Shown here: one piece after another, positions 44,123 through 52,751 of the stretch
Layout: each line of letters opens with the position of its first letter
Position numbering within the stretch: position 1 is the first letter of the stretch
Virus record (IMG/VR): IMGVR_UViG_3300044712_001462
Span: 160,529 to 224,528 of that record
DNA from: a virus
Reading direction: 5' to 3' (one strand)
DNA length: 64,000 nt
Position numbers and translations under genes: made by a program
The notes under the pieces: generated by a model
Database searches by the model: none
The model's input: the letters and a program-made list of their open reading frames with translations, nothing else
Told to the model about the DNA's origin: nothing

Positions 44123-45023
44123 CTAGCTTTACCACCTTATAGTATTTGCCCAGCGTTTCGGCCTCTTCCGCTAACTCCAGCGGAATCCCCACAATCAACG
44201 CTGCTTTTTGTTCATCACACCAATAACGCAACCGTTTTACCGCCGCCTGCAACTCACCCACTGCTCCGAGTTCCGCGGCGTTGTCTACCAGAACGAGATC
44301 GCAACGATTCCCCTTGAGGAACCGACGCTGGATCTCCAGGCTCTTTGTCATTTTGGCTTTACTGCGAGCCAGACCTTGCCAGAACGACATCGGCTTCTTA
44401 AGCACATTCACGGTATTCCTGGCACTCACGAGAAACTGCTTATCTTCTGGGTAGTTCTCCAGGTAGATCGCGCTGTATGTGACGCCGGTATCCCGATCGA
44501 GATACGACAGCCCAGCTGCAATACTGGTCAGCTCTAGCTCGATCTGAGCTAGTGTGCCTACCAGAACCAGCGTGTCCGCTCGCTCCAGCGGATAGCACTC
44601 ATCCTTCCCTGTATCAATGAACGTGCAAGGTACCGCAGACTTACCCGCTATCCGCTCTCTCCGAGCTTCTTCCCGCTGCTCCTGAACTTTCTCGTTCGCC
44701 AGTTCCTTAGCACAGTCCTTAGCCAGGTACGGTAGCACCACCATCTCATACATCTTCAAGAGATCATCGCGCCGAAACGCTTGATCCGCCTTCGATGTCG
44801 TGGAACCTACCAGCCACTCCTCCACCAGATCTGTGTGTTCAGGAGCCTTAACCAGCAGTTCCTGGTGGAGGTTATAGCGCCCCAGCGCATACAGCTGTCG
44901 TGAGGCGATGAGCGCCGCACAGGTGTGGTTGATGTCCACATCCTTTGTTACCAGCTCCACAGCCTTCTGTTTAACTTCCGCCGCCGCTTCCTCACTCAGA
45001 GCCTGCAATCCTTCGTCACTCAT
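43932..45023 (-). CDS. Possible RecA-fold or helicase-associated protein without a P-loop
   Basis: 363 residues from ATG 45023 (GGGAGGG upstream). N-terminal helical region, then QREEARRERIAGKSAVPCTF and strands such as DTLVLVGTLAQIELELTSIA and RCDLVLVDNAAELGAVGEL, where VLVDN could be a Walker B-like strand. GDPxL-like IVGIPLELAEEAET follows. No Walker A is visible, so ATP binding is doubtful. The last about 60 residues lie over the next gene and are low complexity. Confidence 0.5.
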   Translation of the reverse strand: MSDEGLQALSEEAAAEVKQKAVELVTKDVDINHTCAALIASRQLYALGRYNLHQELLVKAPEHTDLVEEWLVGSTTSKADQAFRRDDLLKMYEMVVLPYLAKDCAKELANEKVQEQREEARRERIAGKSAVPCTFIDTGKDECYPLERADTLVLVGTLAQIELELTSIAAGLSYLDRDTGVTYSAIYLENYPEDKQFLVSARNTVNVLKKPMSFWQGLARSKAKMTKSLEIQRRFLKGNRCDLVLVDNAAELGAVGELQAAVKRLRYWCDEQKAALIVGIPLELAEEAETLGKYYKVVKLDGSQRLDFCRIQDVIAERLRAMGAGVPAEQECDESGDGSGASGGEAGGVPDSGSEDSLLREAG

Positions 45024-45225
45024 CACGCCCTCCCGGCAGCTCTACACAAATCGATCCTCGATCTTCCAACATACGAACTATGTCACGCAGGGCCGCGTCC
45101 ACTTTTTCACCATCAGACTCTGTAAAGCCGCTGTTGTCACAACACGTCCAACCTCCGGCCAATACATTCTTCAACATAAGTGAGGCTGCAAAATACGCCT
45201 CTTTCTTAGCCTGCCGCTTATTCAT
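45016..45225 (-). CDS. Small helical hypothetical protein
   Basis: 69 residues from ATG 45225, which overlaps the upstream TGA as ATGA. NKRQAKKEAYFAASLMLKNV, a Cys-containing turn (GGWTCCDNSGFTESDGEK) and VDAALRDIVRMLEDRG. Typical of small phage proteins with a TCCDN-like turn; unknown function. Confidence 0.55.
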   Translation of the reverse strand: MNKRQAKKEAYFAASLMLKNVLAGGWTCCDNSGFTESDGEKVDAALRDIVRMLEDRGSICVELPGGRDE

Positions 45226-45740
45226 CCCGCACGCCTCTTTGGAAAATTCAACTGACGCTCAGTCCTCATCAAATAATCAGCAATCAAAATGGCTTCCGCT
45301 CGCGCTTCGTCCTTCTTTAGCGGTAACGTATCCGCGACAGCTGGGTAAATAGCAACTGCGGCCACAATCGACTCCGCCTTCTGTGCCCCCTTCTTCACAT
45401 ACTTGGGCTTCCAAGCCAGAGGACTAATCAGCTGAAACGACAACTTGTTCGCCGCACACGCCATCTCCCAGTAAGCCTGAGCCATCCCCACCATCTTGAT
45501 TGTGTGGTAGCGATCCGTCGGTCTGGGGTTTTGCTCCTCAATACCCACGACGACCCGCACGCCTTCTTTCTGCAACTTCTGGAAGCGACAGATCAGACGC
45601 AGCATGCCATGCAGGTCGTAGTGTTTACCCACTTTGGGCACATGCCAGGACTCCACACTTTGACCTTCGTTGTAGATCACTGCCACCGCCCCTTCCTTAC
45701 CTGGGTCAATGCCCACGTAAGCCACCGTTACATCAGGCAT
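45222..45740 (-). CDS. RuvC-like Holliday junction resolvase
   Basis: 172 residues. VAYVGIDPGKEGAVAVIYNE places the first acidic residue, VVVGIEEQNPRP the second, and LPLKKDEARAEAILIADYLM the last pair, in the order of RuvC/RNase H-fold resolvases. It would cut four-way junctions before packaging or during recombination. GGGAGGG precedes ATG 45740. Confidence 0.8.
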   Translation of the reverse strand: MPDVTVAYVGIDPGKEGAVAVIYNEGQSVESWHVPKVGKHYDLHGMLRLICRFQKLQKEGVRVVVGIEEQNPRPTDRYHTIKMVGMAQAYWEMACAANKLSFQLISPLAWKPKYVKKGAQKAESIVAAVAIYPAVADTLPLKKDEARAEAILIADYLMRTERQLNFPKRRAG

Positions 45741-46554
45741 TACGCCCTCCCGGACTATAAATCTCTTTGAATTCTTCTAATAACAAATGACAAATCATCG
45801 AATCGTAACCCGCACTGTGCCGCTGCTCATCGGTTAGTCCATACTTCTCGTTGAGCTGATACACCTGGCAACAATGATCACTACTCCAGCGCACACCCTT
45901 AGCCGGGATATTCCGGACGCGCGTCAAATACCCCGCAAAGCTCTCGTCGCCCTTGGGATACATCTTGAGTTGACGTGCCTTCTCGATAATCCCAATGTCC
46001 ACGATCTGATCCGGGGGAATTTCAAACCGCTGTCCCAGCCACTCCTGTGTCGCATCCGCAAAGACACGCCGGTCAAAGCCCAGCACATTCAGACCCACAA
46101 TCTTCTTGCCGTCGTCTAAGGCTTGGGAGAGGAGATCTACGTACATTTCCAGCGTCTCCAGCGGATGCGCCGGACTGGTATGCATGACTGCATACGGGAC
46201 ATGAAAGACACTCCCTTTCTCCTGCATCGACTCCGCCACAAAACGCAACTTGTCTTTCAACCAGTTGGGGTCGATGTACTCGGGGAGCAGAGTCCAGTTC
46301 AGAATCGTGGACTCAAAGACATCCGCCGTGGAGTCAGTCACATCGCAATGACCGATCTCCACGATAATGTCGTCACCACATTCTTTTTCAAACTTGCCGC
46401 GTTCAGAGTAAGAGAAGCTGAACCCGGTTGTCTCCAAGTCGAAACAGAAGTAGTTGTCAGGAACGTGTTGACCAAAGTGATCAAAGATCTCGTACAGCAC
46501 AGTGAGGTCCACCTCTCTTGAGAGAGGCACCTCACCGATCACTTCGCTGACCAC
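45733..46554 (-). CDS. DEDDh 3'-5' exonuclease
   Basis: 273 residues. YFCFDLETTGF (Asp39, Glu41) is exo motif I, KKIVGLNVLGFDRRVF is motif II with the Asp, and RHSAGYDSMI gives the H-x4-D of motif III. This is a complete DEDDh active site, like proofreading or RNase T-type exonucleases. Starts at GTG 46554 close after GGAGAA; GTG 46542 is possible. The family A polymerase also has its own exo motifs, so this enzyme has a separate role. Confidence 0.8.
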   Translation of the reverse strand: MVSEVIGEVPLSREVDLTVLYEIFDHFGQHVPDNYFCFDLETTGFSFSYSERGKFEKECGDDIIVEIGHCDVTDSTADVFESTILNWTLLPEYIDPNWLKDKLRFVAESMQEKGSVFHVPYAVMHTSPAHPLETLEMYVDLLSQALDDGKKIVGLNVLGFDRRVFADATQEWLGQRFEIPPDQIVDIGIIEKARQLKMYPKGDESFAGYLTRVRNIPAKGVRWSSDHCCQVYQLNEKYGLTDEQRHSAGYDSMICHLLLEEFKEIYSPGGRNA

Positions 46555-47147
46555 TTCTCCGGATCGAGGGCCCTCTCTCGGTTAATGATTCTGTCAATAA
46601 CCGACCAAGGAACGTCCTCATTACGCAGTAAGCGCACTATCGTGGCAAGATCAACCTTCAAATCATCACCCGGCGTCATGTTATTAAGCAGGCCGCGGAT
46701 GCGTACACCTGTTTTTGTATACTGCTCCAGTAGCTTCACACAATCCGGAGTCTGACCTAAAGCAGTCACATCTCGCAGGCCATCAAACAGATGACCTGTG
46801 AAGAGACTGGACAGCATAGCCAGATAACCCATCTGGGCCGCCGGATGTACGTCTAAGAAACCCGACTCACGAAGTACATCCTCGGCGGTCTGTTTTGGAT
46901 CCTGTGTACAGGTGTTGAGAAATTTGAAGTAGGCATCGTGCGCGGCTGTCAGAGCCTTGCCTGTTTCCACCCCCTCGGTATCATCCATCGCTGCGGCAAC
47001 AGTGTCGTAAAGCTCAGGCCACGCATCGTTCCGAAACAGGGCGGCTACTCGCTTAATAATCACTGGCATGCAATTCACCCAGTCACGCTGAGGTGAATAG
47101 ACAGGCCCTCCCTCTTTGGGACGAATCGAAATATTATGCTCTGACAT
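46539..47147 (-). CDS. Helical hypothetical protein
   Basis: 202 residues from ATG 47147 (GGGGGAGTG directly upstream). VNCMPVIIKRVAALFRNDAW, KALTAAHDAYFKFLNTCTQD and KLLEQYTKTGVRIRGLLNNM are helical. No family recognised. Next to exonuclease and resolvase genes. Confidence 0.55.
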   Translation of the reverse strand: MSEHNISIRPKEGGPVYSPQRDWVNCMPVIIKRVAALFRNDAWPELYDTVAAAMDDTEGVETGKALTAAHDAYFKFLNTCTQDPKQTAEDVLRESGFLDVHPAAQMGYLAMLSSLFTGHLFDGLRDVTALGQTPDCVKLLEQYTKTGVRIRGLLNNMTPGDDLKVDLATIVRLLRNEDVPWSVIDRIINRERALDPEKWSAK

Positions 47148-47156
47148 CACTCCCCC

Positions 47157-47351
47157 TTACTCGTAGGTGTTGCAAATCAACGACACCCAGCGGGACACCT
47201 TCTCGTGCTCCACGCAGGCATCAATCTTGGTATGTGTCCCGTCAGTCCAAAAAATAGTTACTCGATGATGGTTGTGAGACAGATCTCCCACAACTCGCTC
47301 AACCGTCTTTCCCACCAGCCCGTCACAGTAGTCCTGCGTGAAATACGGCAT
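47157..47351 (-). CDS. Small hypothetical protein
   Basis: 64 residues from ATG 47351 (GGGGAAGTA upstream; start overlaps the previous TAA). FTQDYCDGLVGKTVERVVGD, then HHRVTIFWTDGTHTKIDACV. Beta-rich, unknown. Confidence 0.55.
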   Translation of the reverse strand: MPYFTQDYCDGLVGKTVERVVGDLSHNHHRVTIFWTDGTHTKIDACVEHEKVSRWVSLICNTYE

Positions 47352-47650
47352 TACTTCCCCATTCCTGCTTTCTCTGCCTTTAACGACCACTCATACCAAG
47401 CAGTACAGGTTGAGCATCCGCATGATCTGTGGTTTCCACGTAGGTCGTGCGCCTGACGCAGTTTAGCGCCCTCTAACAACAGCTCCTGCATCTCACTAAT
47501 TTGCTGTCGAAGAGCCTCTACGCAATCCCGCTCATGTAGATGCTGATATCCTCCCTCCTCGCACAAATAATACTGAGCATCCTCTGCGATATCAGCTCCG
47601 CACGTATTACATCTGATTTTAATCTCAAGCACATACTCGTTTACCGTCAC
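47351..47650 (-). CDS. Zinc-binding protein
   Basis: 99 residues from GTG 47650. RCNTCGADIAEDAQYYLCEE and HERDCVEALRQQISEMQELL, then SCGCSTCTAWYEWSLKAEKA: four Cys plus His, zinc likely, with a helical middle. Unknown. Confidence 0.55.
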   Translation of the reverse strand: MTVNEYVLEIKIRCNTCGADIAEDAQYYLCEEGGYQHLHERDCVEALRQQISEMQELLLEGAKLRQAHDLRGNHRSCGCSTCTAWYEWSLKAEKAGMGK

Positions 47651-48032
47651 TACGCCCCTCCTCTGTGGCTTCGTCTAGCCACGGGTGTCTGTTAATCAAC
47701 TCCACGCGCAACAATGCGACAGTCATATTTGCTAAGGCGTCATTTTGTGTAACGATGTCGAAACACTCCAAAGCCTCTTTTGCTGCCGCCTGCGCCTCCG
47801 CGAGCTGCTGCCTACAGCGTTCAACGCCATCGCTACTCCAGCCAATCCAGTCCAGGTGTCCTTCCAGTGTTGCAATGCGAGCCCGAGACTCCGCGAGCTG
47901 CTGGCGGGCCTCATCCCGTTCCCGCATCGCATCCGACCAGGAACATTTCACTACCTCAAGATCTCCAGTACCTGTAATGCGTGACACGTCATAGGTATCT
48001 GGGACCTCATACACCACTGTCAGTCGCTTCAC
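47625..48032 (-). CDS. Coiled-coil hypothetical protein
   Basis: 135 residues from GTG 48032. Beta start (LTVVYEVPDTYDVSRI), then coiled coil with two QQLAE units (ARQQLAESRARIATLEGHL, CRQQLAEAQAAAKEALECF). Shares this unit with the next two upstream genes. Confidence 0.55.
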   Translation of the reverse strand: MKRLTVVYEVPDTYDVSRITGTGDLEVVKCSWSDAMRERDEARQQLAESRARIATLEGHLDWIGWSSDGVERCRQQLAEAQAAAKEALECFDIVTQNDALANMTVALLRVELINRHPWLDEATEEGRSDGKRVCA

Positions 48033-48480
48033 GATCCCCTCCCGCCGCTGCGGCTAGTCCCGCCTTCTCTACGCGCTTGAACACTGCATGAAAACCACAG
48101 TCGCAATCACCGTCTGTCAGCATTCCGTCGCATCCGTCTTGGTGCTCTCCGTACTGATCCAGTAGTCGATACTTCGCCGCCAGCGCCGCCGCGAGCTGCT
48201 GGCGAAGCTCCTGAATCCACAACTTGTACTCAGACTCGCACTGCTCGTAATCAGCCCGCGCCTCCGCGAGCTGCTTATCACACTCTGCAACGTCGAGGCG
48301 AGCTGCATCGCGTTCTGCTTGCGTGGTGCCAATATCTCGGCAGGCTTCCGTGAATGCGTTGAACCACCGCAGTTTTTCTGCATTTGCCTCGGCAAGCTGC
48401 CGCTCCAGCTCATCAAGCCTATCAGCGAATTGTCCTTGTCCACCGCTGCGCAATATTTCCTGCATTGAAAACTCGCTCAT
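48007..48480 (-). CDS. Coiled-coil protein with C-terminal Cys cluster
   Basis: 157 residues from ATG 48480 (GGGAGG upstream). Coiled coil with ERQLAEANAEKLRWFNAF, CDKQLAEARADYEQCESEY and LRQQLAAALAAKYRLLDQY. The end GEHQDGCDGMLTDGDCDCGF may bind zinc. Unknown role. Confidence 0.6.
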   Translation of the reverse strand: MSEFSMQEILRSGGQGQFADRLDELERQLAEANAEKLRWFNAFTEACRDIGTTQAERDAARLDVAECDKQLAEARADYEQCESEYKLWIQELRQQLAAALAAKYRLLDQYGEHQDGCDGMLTDGDCDCGFHAVFKRVEKAGLAAAAGGDREATDSGV

Positions 48481-48775
48481 CCTGACCTCCCTTCTCGTCA
48501 TCAAGAGACGTAGCTATCGTAACACCATTCGTCCAATCAATACTCGTGTCGATAGTCCCAGTGACCCCGCACCCGCAGACCTTCGTGTCCAACGTAAACG
48601 TCAGCCCTCCGCACTTCTCGCAATGGTATTTCGCGAGCTGCTGCTCTGTCTCCCAAACCTTCTTAGCCACTAACAGCACCAGAGTCAGATCGCCCATAAA
48701 GGCACGCGGACCTGCGTTCTCATGCCTCTGCAACCAATCCGTCAGGCGCTCCACTGCAATTTCAAAATCACTCAC
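48422..48775 (-). CDS. Hypothetical zinc-binding protein
   Basis: 117 residues, GTG 48775. FEIAVERLTDWLQRHENAGP, a helix with TEQQLAKYHCEKCGGLTFTL and then VCGCGVTG, giving two Cys pairs for one zinc. Its end overlaps the next gene by 59 bases. Confidence 0.55.
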   Translation of the reverse strand: MSDFEIAVERLTDWLQRHENAGPRAFMGDLTLVLLVAKKVWETEQQLAKYHCEKCGGLTFTLDTKVCGCGVTGTIDTSIDWTNGVTIATSLDDEKGGQDERVFNAGNIAQRWTRTIR

Positions 48776-49154
48776 CGTCCGACCCCTTCATAGGCAGCTC
48801 CTCAATATCAACACTCTCCGAGTAGTAGCCATTCGACTCGCCAATCCAACGACTGATGATAGTTGCTCCGTCTACCTTAAACGTCAGTGTTGTCTCTGTC
48901 ACATGGTCGCTGTACTGTCTTTCCGGTCCCTCCTCCTCTTCATGAGTGGCAATTTCAATCACTTTTCCAATCAGCGCATCCCAGTCGCCCTCAGTCGATT
49001 CCATCCTGACTACCTCACAACAGTCCTGGTAGTGGTGGATCATAAACTGACGTCCAGACTCCGTGGTCAGCATGATCTTTCCCTCGTCGTCATCAATATC
49101 AATGTACGTCAACGTTTCTCCCACCAATGATTCTATCCCAACAGGTCTTCTCAT
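48768..49154 (-). CDS. DUF7448-like protein
   Basis: 128 residues. GETLTYIDIDDDEGKIMLTT, then FMIHHYQDCCEVVRMESTEG and the end WIGESNGYYSESVDIEELP match the H-x-Q-D-C-C-E...S-N-G-Y-Y-S-E-x-V order of the DUF7448 family, common in phages, function unknown. ATG 49154 overlaps the previous TAA by one base. Confidence 0.65.
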   Translation of the reverse strand: MRRPVGIESLVGETLTYIDIDDDEGKIMLTTESGRQFMIHHYQDCCEVVRMESTEGDWDALIGKVIEIATHEEEEGPERQYSDHVTETTLTFKVDGATIISRWIGESNGYYSESVDIEELPMKGSDGE

Positions 49155-50032
49155 TATTTCCCCTTACAGTTCTCGCTCTTCCACTTCAGATCACAATCCA
49201 GGCACCGCTGCTTCTGCAAAAACTTCGGATCGTGCAGAGCATTTGGATTCCCGCACATTGGGCACAGCGCCTCCACATACGTCCTCAGATGCGTAGCCTG
49301 AGCACACCTGTCCTTACCGATCGGACACTGGTGACACGGAATCTTGTACTGACACGAATACTTAGGCTGCCCAGGGAACCGGGCCCGAATACGCTCTTTG
49401 TTGTACGAAACAAACGAAGAGGGCACCCTCACCTGATCGAACTTTGGCAGGTTCTCCCTTGCGCACAGCTCTGGCGTGAAATACCCCCACAGTCGCAAAC
49501 CCACGAGTTGATCTTCCGTTGCAAACGGATAGTCACCATACGCCGCAGAAAACCCAAGATCGTGGGCCATGTACTTACAAAAACGGCGCGTCCAAAATCG
49601 ATGGGTCACCAACCCTGCTGCGGAACCAGCCAGGATACGGAAGCAAAAGATCGCTCCCCGTTGACGTGGTTTATAGAAGTGAGGCGTAGTCTCTACTACT
49701 TGGAGAGGCATCCACTCGGAAACTGTCTGGCCTATCCACGGTAACACCGGCTCGAACTCCAGCAGCTTCGACTCATTCGCTGCCAGACGCCACGCTGCTT
49801 GCTGTAGATCAGCTGCCAGCAGCTTGGTGTTTGCTAACCCCAGTAACGACAACTCCACCGTACGCTGATAATGCGAGGCTGGAAAAGCATCAGTAATATC
49901 CCGGCAAAAATCACCGAAAACGGATCCAGCCAAGACGCGATTAACATACGGGGTTCCTGCTTTTGCTAACTCAGCCTTCGTGCTCAAAATCTTCTTGACC
50001 GAATACCGCGGTAAATCAACGGATACAGCCAT
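49154..50032 (-). CDS. Hypothetical protein with C-terminal zinc clusters
   Basis: 292 residues. Mixed helical N-terminal region, a core with RFWTRRFCKYMAHDLGFS and TPELCARENLPKFDQVRVPS, then CQYKIPCHQCPIGKDRCAQA and CPMCGNPNALHDPKF...CLDCDLKW, two Cys clusters that could hold two zincs or one iron-sulphur cluster. No recognised family. The next gene toward the left follows by TAATG coupling. Confidence 0.6.
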   Translation of the reverse strand: MAVSVDLPRYSVKKILSTKAELAKAGTPYVNRVLAGSVFGDFCRDITDAFPASHYQRTVELSLLGLANTKLLAADLQQAAWRLAANESKLLEFEPVLPWIGQTVSEWMPLQVVETTPHFYKPRQRGAIFCFRILAGSAAGLVTHRFWTRRFCKYMAHDLGFSAAYGDYPFATEDQLVGLRLWGYFTPELCARENLPKFDQVRVPSSFVSYNKERIRARFPGQPKYSCQYKIPCHQCPIGKDRCAQATHLRTYVEALCPMCGNPNALHDPKFLQKQRCLDCDLKWKSENCKGK

Positions 50033-50035
50033 ACG

Positions 50036-50482
50036 TTACTTTCTATGCCAAGACGCGATCAGATCTTCTCCCCCCATTTCCTCGCAGTAGCAATCCTCTT
50101 CCACAACCAGATAAGTATCAGTCACGTCGTTGTGAAAAAACGTTTGAAACTCATCACAACCAGAGTACCCAACGCATTGCCATTCAGGCGGGAACTCCAG
50201 TGTATACTCGTTCACATACCGAGAGAAATCCGAACCTTCCTCCAGCAGCATCTGTACATCCCAAGGAGTACCCCCCATCTGAAAATACCGACAAACAGCT
50301 GTCAGTAAGAACGTATCACGAGTCAGCTGCGCATCGCTTTCTGGGCCCGGAGGATAGTCTTGAACACATCGTGGAGGTATCACAAGCTCACCACCCACGC
50401 GTAACGTCACAAACAACCGATGACCCAGCGATGATTGCGTTGAAAAAATCCGGTAACCGTCATACGGATTGATCTGCGTCAT
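50036..50482 (-). CDS. Hypothetical protein
   Basis: 148 residues, beta-rich, rich in Y/F and acidic residues (EEGSDFSRYVNEYTLEFPPE, DTYLVVEEDCYCEEMGGEDL). ATG 50482 lies ten bases after an 18-bp motif. Unknown. Confidence 0.55.
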   Translation of the reverse strand: MTQINPYDGYRIFSTQSSLGHRLFVTLRVGGELVIPPRCVQDYPPGPESDAQLTRDTFLLTAVCRYFQMGGTPWDVQMLLEEGSDFSRYVNEYTLEFPPEWQCVGYSGCDEFQTFFHNDVTDTYLVVEEDCYCEEMGGEDLIASWHRK

Positions 50483-50492
50483 ACTTACTTTC

Positions 50493-50510
50493 TGTTATCG
50501 CTATTAGAGA
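50493..50510 (-). promoter_or_regulatory. 18-bp intergenic motif (exact copy, opposite orientation)
   Basis: The minus strand reads TCTCTAATAGCGATAACA, so relative to the downstream gene this copy is flipped compared with those at 11530, 17272 and 34860. It overlaps the upstream gene's stop codon (TAA at 50506-50504). Confidence 0.7.
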
Positions 50511-50893
50511 CGACACAGAGCCGCCAGACCCAGCCACATGCGCGTATTAAGTGGGTCGTCCACAACCTCGGCGTCACCCACCGCGATAATCAATCTCTCG
50601 GCTGCCTTGGTCTGCTCCTCTGAGAGCGTATACCCCATCGCTACCCCGGCTGCAAAACAGGCTTCGAGCTTTTCCCGCATGACATAACTGTATAGCGGAA
50701 TACGGATTAGTTCAGAATTTGCTGTAACAATCGTCCAATCAATGGGGTTCCGAAGAGCATTACCATTTACCGGACCATTCGCCACATACCAGGCCGAAAC
50801 ACCAGCTGGGTATTGTGATTCACGTAGCACCGCAACCGGATTAACACCCTCGGCAACACCGGAACAATCCACTTTTACGACATCCACCAACAT
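50504..50893 (-). CDS. Hypothetical protein
   Basis: 129 residues from ATG 50893 (GGGAGATGAGTTG upstream; TGATG coupling). Strands (LVDVVKVDCSGVAEGVNPVA), then a helical C-terminal half (LSEEQTKAAERLIIAVGDAE). Unknown. Confidence 0.55.
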   Translation of the reverse strand: MLVDVVKVDCSGVAEGVNPVAVLRESQYPAGVSAWYVANGPVNGNALRNPIDWTIVTANSELIRIPLYSYVMREKLEACFAAGVAMGYTLSEEQTKAAERLIIAVGDAEVVDDPLNTRMWLGLAALCRL

Positions 50894-51696
50894 CAACTCA
50901 TCTCCCTTGCGTACCAATGGTCTTCCAACACTTCAAAATCATGATGATCTGTGGGCAGAGGAACTCCTGAGTAATTACGGGCTAGATCCTGCTCCGGCCC
51001 TCGATCCGCTGACAAACCCCTCCGCTCAGCCGCGGAATGCTTCCCATTGGCGTCCGCGTTAATCCGGACACCTTTATCAAACGTACTCACCTTCCATCCA
51101 TTCACACTCATTAACCACCCGAGCAGCATGTCGCCGCCCTTGTGGCGCAACTCCGGAATCGGCCAGTTGTATTGCCTAAGCACTGACGACAAAATCGTCC
51201 ACCAGCCACCCGTGAAGAACTGAATATTTTTGTCTGGAGCCTGACGCCGAGACCACTCCTGCGTCTTCAGCCATTCCTTCTGCGGACCTGACACTGCTTT
51301 GTACCAGCGCTGTCCTACCATGGCACAATCTTGCATCTTGTCGTACACGTCCTGCCAGAACTGAGGATTACCCGCCAGATAAGAGTCGTCATCAAACCAC
51401 ATGGTCATCTGGGCCAGCGGATACTCCGAAGAAAAGAACATCTTGCGCATCAAGGGATACTTCAGTGCATTCCCGGGAGCATCAAAAACAAGACATGGAA
51501 TGTCCCAGCTATCCGAGACACGTCGGGCCCACTGGTGTACGTACTTCCGAGTCTCCTCGCATACCGAATTCAAACCCAAACGAAAATCATGAATCTTATC
51601 TCGGCCACCTTCTGCGGTTAACAAAGACGCCAAACAGCGATCCGCCAGACTCGTGTGATCTCCGTAAAACAACGCACATGCCGAGATGTAACTCAT
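50893..51696 (-). CDS. GT-A glycosyltransferase-like protein
   Basis: 267 residues from ATG 51696 (GGGAGGA upstream). SYISACALFYGDHTSLADRC at the N-terminus, MTMWFDDDSYLAG with a DDD/DxD metal motif, and GGWWTILSSVL followed by HKGGDMLLGWLMSVNGWK (acceptor-site-like D residues) fit a family 2-type fold. It is distant from the left-hand glycosyltransferase cassette. Directly preceded by a terminator. Confidence 0.65.
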   Translation of the reverse strand: MSYISACALFYGDHTSLADRCLASLLTAEGGRDKIHDFRLGLNSVCEETRKYVHQWARRVSDSWDIPCLVFDAPGNALKYPLMRKMFFSSEYPLAQMTMWFDDDSYLAGNPQFWQDVYDKMQDCAMVGQRWYKAVSGPQKEWLKTQEWSRRQAPDKNIQFFTGGWWTILSSVLRQYNWPIPELRHKGGDMLLGWLMSVNGWKVSTFDKGVRINADANGKHSAAERRGLSADRGPEQDLARNYSGVPLPTDHHDFEVLEDHWYAREMS

Positions 51697-51706
51697 GATT
51701 CCTCCC

Positions 51707-51759
51707 ATAAAAAAGCTCCGCGCACGTGACCGGCTAAAAACAGCCAACATGCGCGGAGC
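51707..51759 (-). terminator. Strong rho-independent terminator
   Basis: GCTCCGCGCA (51715-51724) pairs perfectly with TGCGCGGAGC (51750-51759), enclosing a second hairpin GGCT/AGCC; the minus strand continues with six T (51709-51714). The next gene's ribosome site begins two or three bases later. Confidence 0.9.
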
Positions 51760-51787
51760 CCGCTTCACCGCCACCATCGTCGTATAA

Positions 51788-52714
51788 TTAAGCCGCCCCG
51801 ACCTTCTTACTCTTCAGGCGGGCCACAGCAGCCGCTGCACGAGCCTTAGGGGAGTCTTCTGTTGCCGCTTTTTTCCTTTTGGGCAGAAACTCATCTCCGA
51901 CGGTCTCCGACACCGGCAGCACATCCGCTACCTCGTCTTCCTCGTCAGACTCGTCCGCATAGCTCATGGCCTTCTCGACAGCTTCCAGCGCCGCCTGCAG
52001 CTTCAGACGATTCGTCTTGGCCACAGCCTCCAGTCGCTCCTGATCCTCCTGGGCCTCACGCAGCTGCTCCAGAATCGAATCATTCGCGAACTCGCTGGGG
52101 TCCTCCACCAGTCGATCAAACACCGCCTCGTCGAACACGTCCTGGGCGTTTACCAAGCTGTTTGTAAGCTTACGTAACTGACTGAGACCAGCCGACGGCG
52201 ACTTGGGTGCCGATCGCGGACGACCTTTGGGATTGTTACTCCGAGCCCCAGACTCGCCGACCACCAGAGCGCGAATCTCCCGCGACGTCAGCTTGTCTTC
52301 AAAGCAGCACTCGATCAATTCATCCCGCTTCTGCAAGCTGGTCAGAGGCGTAAGCGCGCAGATATGCGTCCAGTCCAGGTGATAACCAGTTGCCTCGTCC
52401 ACTCGATCAGCCAGGTCCCGCAACTCCTGTCTCTTCCAGGAAACCGCCACTTGCTGGTGGGTATAGAGTACCGCTTTGGTGATTCCGAGCGCGTCCGCCA
52501 GCTTATCCGCGGCACCGGCTCCATACTTCGACTCGTTCTGCATTACCGACGCAACTACGGTTCCCACCTCGAACCGAGCCAACACGTCATTGGCGGCAGC
52601 TTTCCGCAACCGATCACAAATCTTGTCATAGGCAGCTCGCAGCTCTTCATTCATCTCTGCCACTACCCGACTCGAACTCTGCAGCGCTAAGCTGCCTTCC
52701 GTCTCTTTAGTCAT
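51788..52714 (-). CDS. Possible DNA-binding or partition-like protein
   Basis: 308 residues from ATG 52714 (AGGGG upstream). Residues about 25-90 (RAAYDKICDRLRKAAANDVL, GVGTVV-like VGTVVASVMQNESKYGAG, LADALGITKAVLYTHQQVAV) resemble the N-terminal region of DUF1016/ParB-like proteins, including an HTH-like stretch. Later a basic linker, helical region, and a KKRK...RAAAAVARLKSKK end. DNA binding is plausible but unproved. Confidence 0.5.
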   Translation of the reverse strand: MTKETEGSLALQSSSRVVAEMNEELRAAYDKICDRLRKAAANDVLARFEVGTVVASVMQNESKYGAGAADKLADALGITKAVLYTHQQVAVSWKRQELRDLADRVDEATGYHLDWTHICALTPLTSLQKRDELIECCFEDKLTSREIRALVVGESGARSNNPKGRPRSAPKSPSAGLSQLRKLTNSLVNAQDVFDEAVFDRLVEDPSEFANDSILEQLREAQEDQERLEAVAKTNRLKLQAALEAVEKAMSYADESDEEDEVADVLPVSETVGDEFLPKRKKAATEDSPKARAAAAVARLKSKKVGAA

Positions 52715-52751
52715 ACGAAAACCCCTACGTAACCCGTTACCAGTAAAATAT

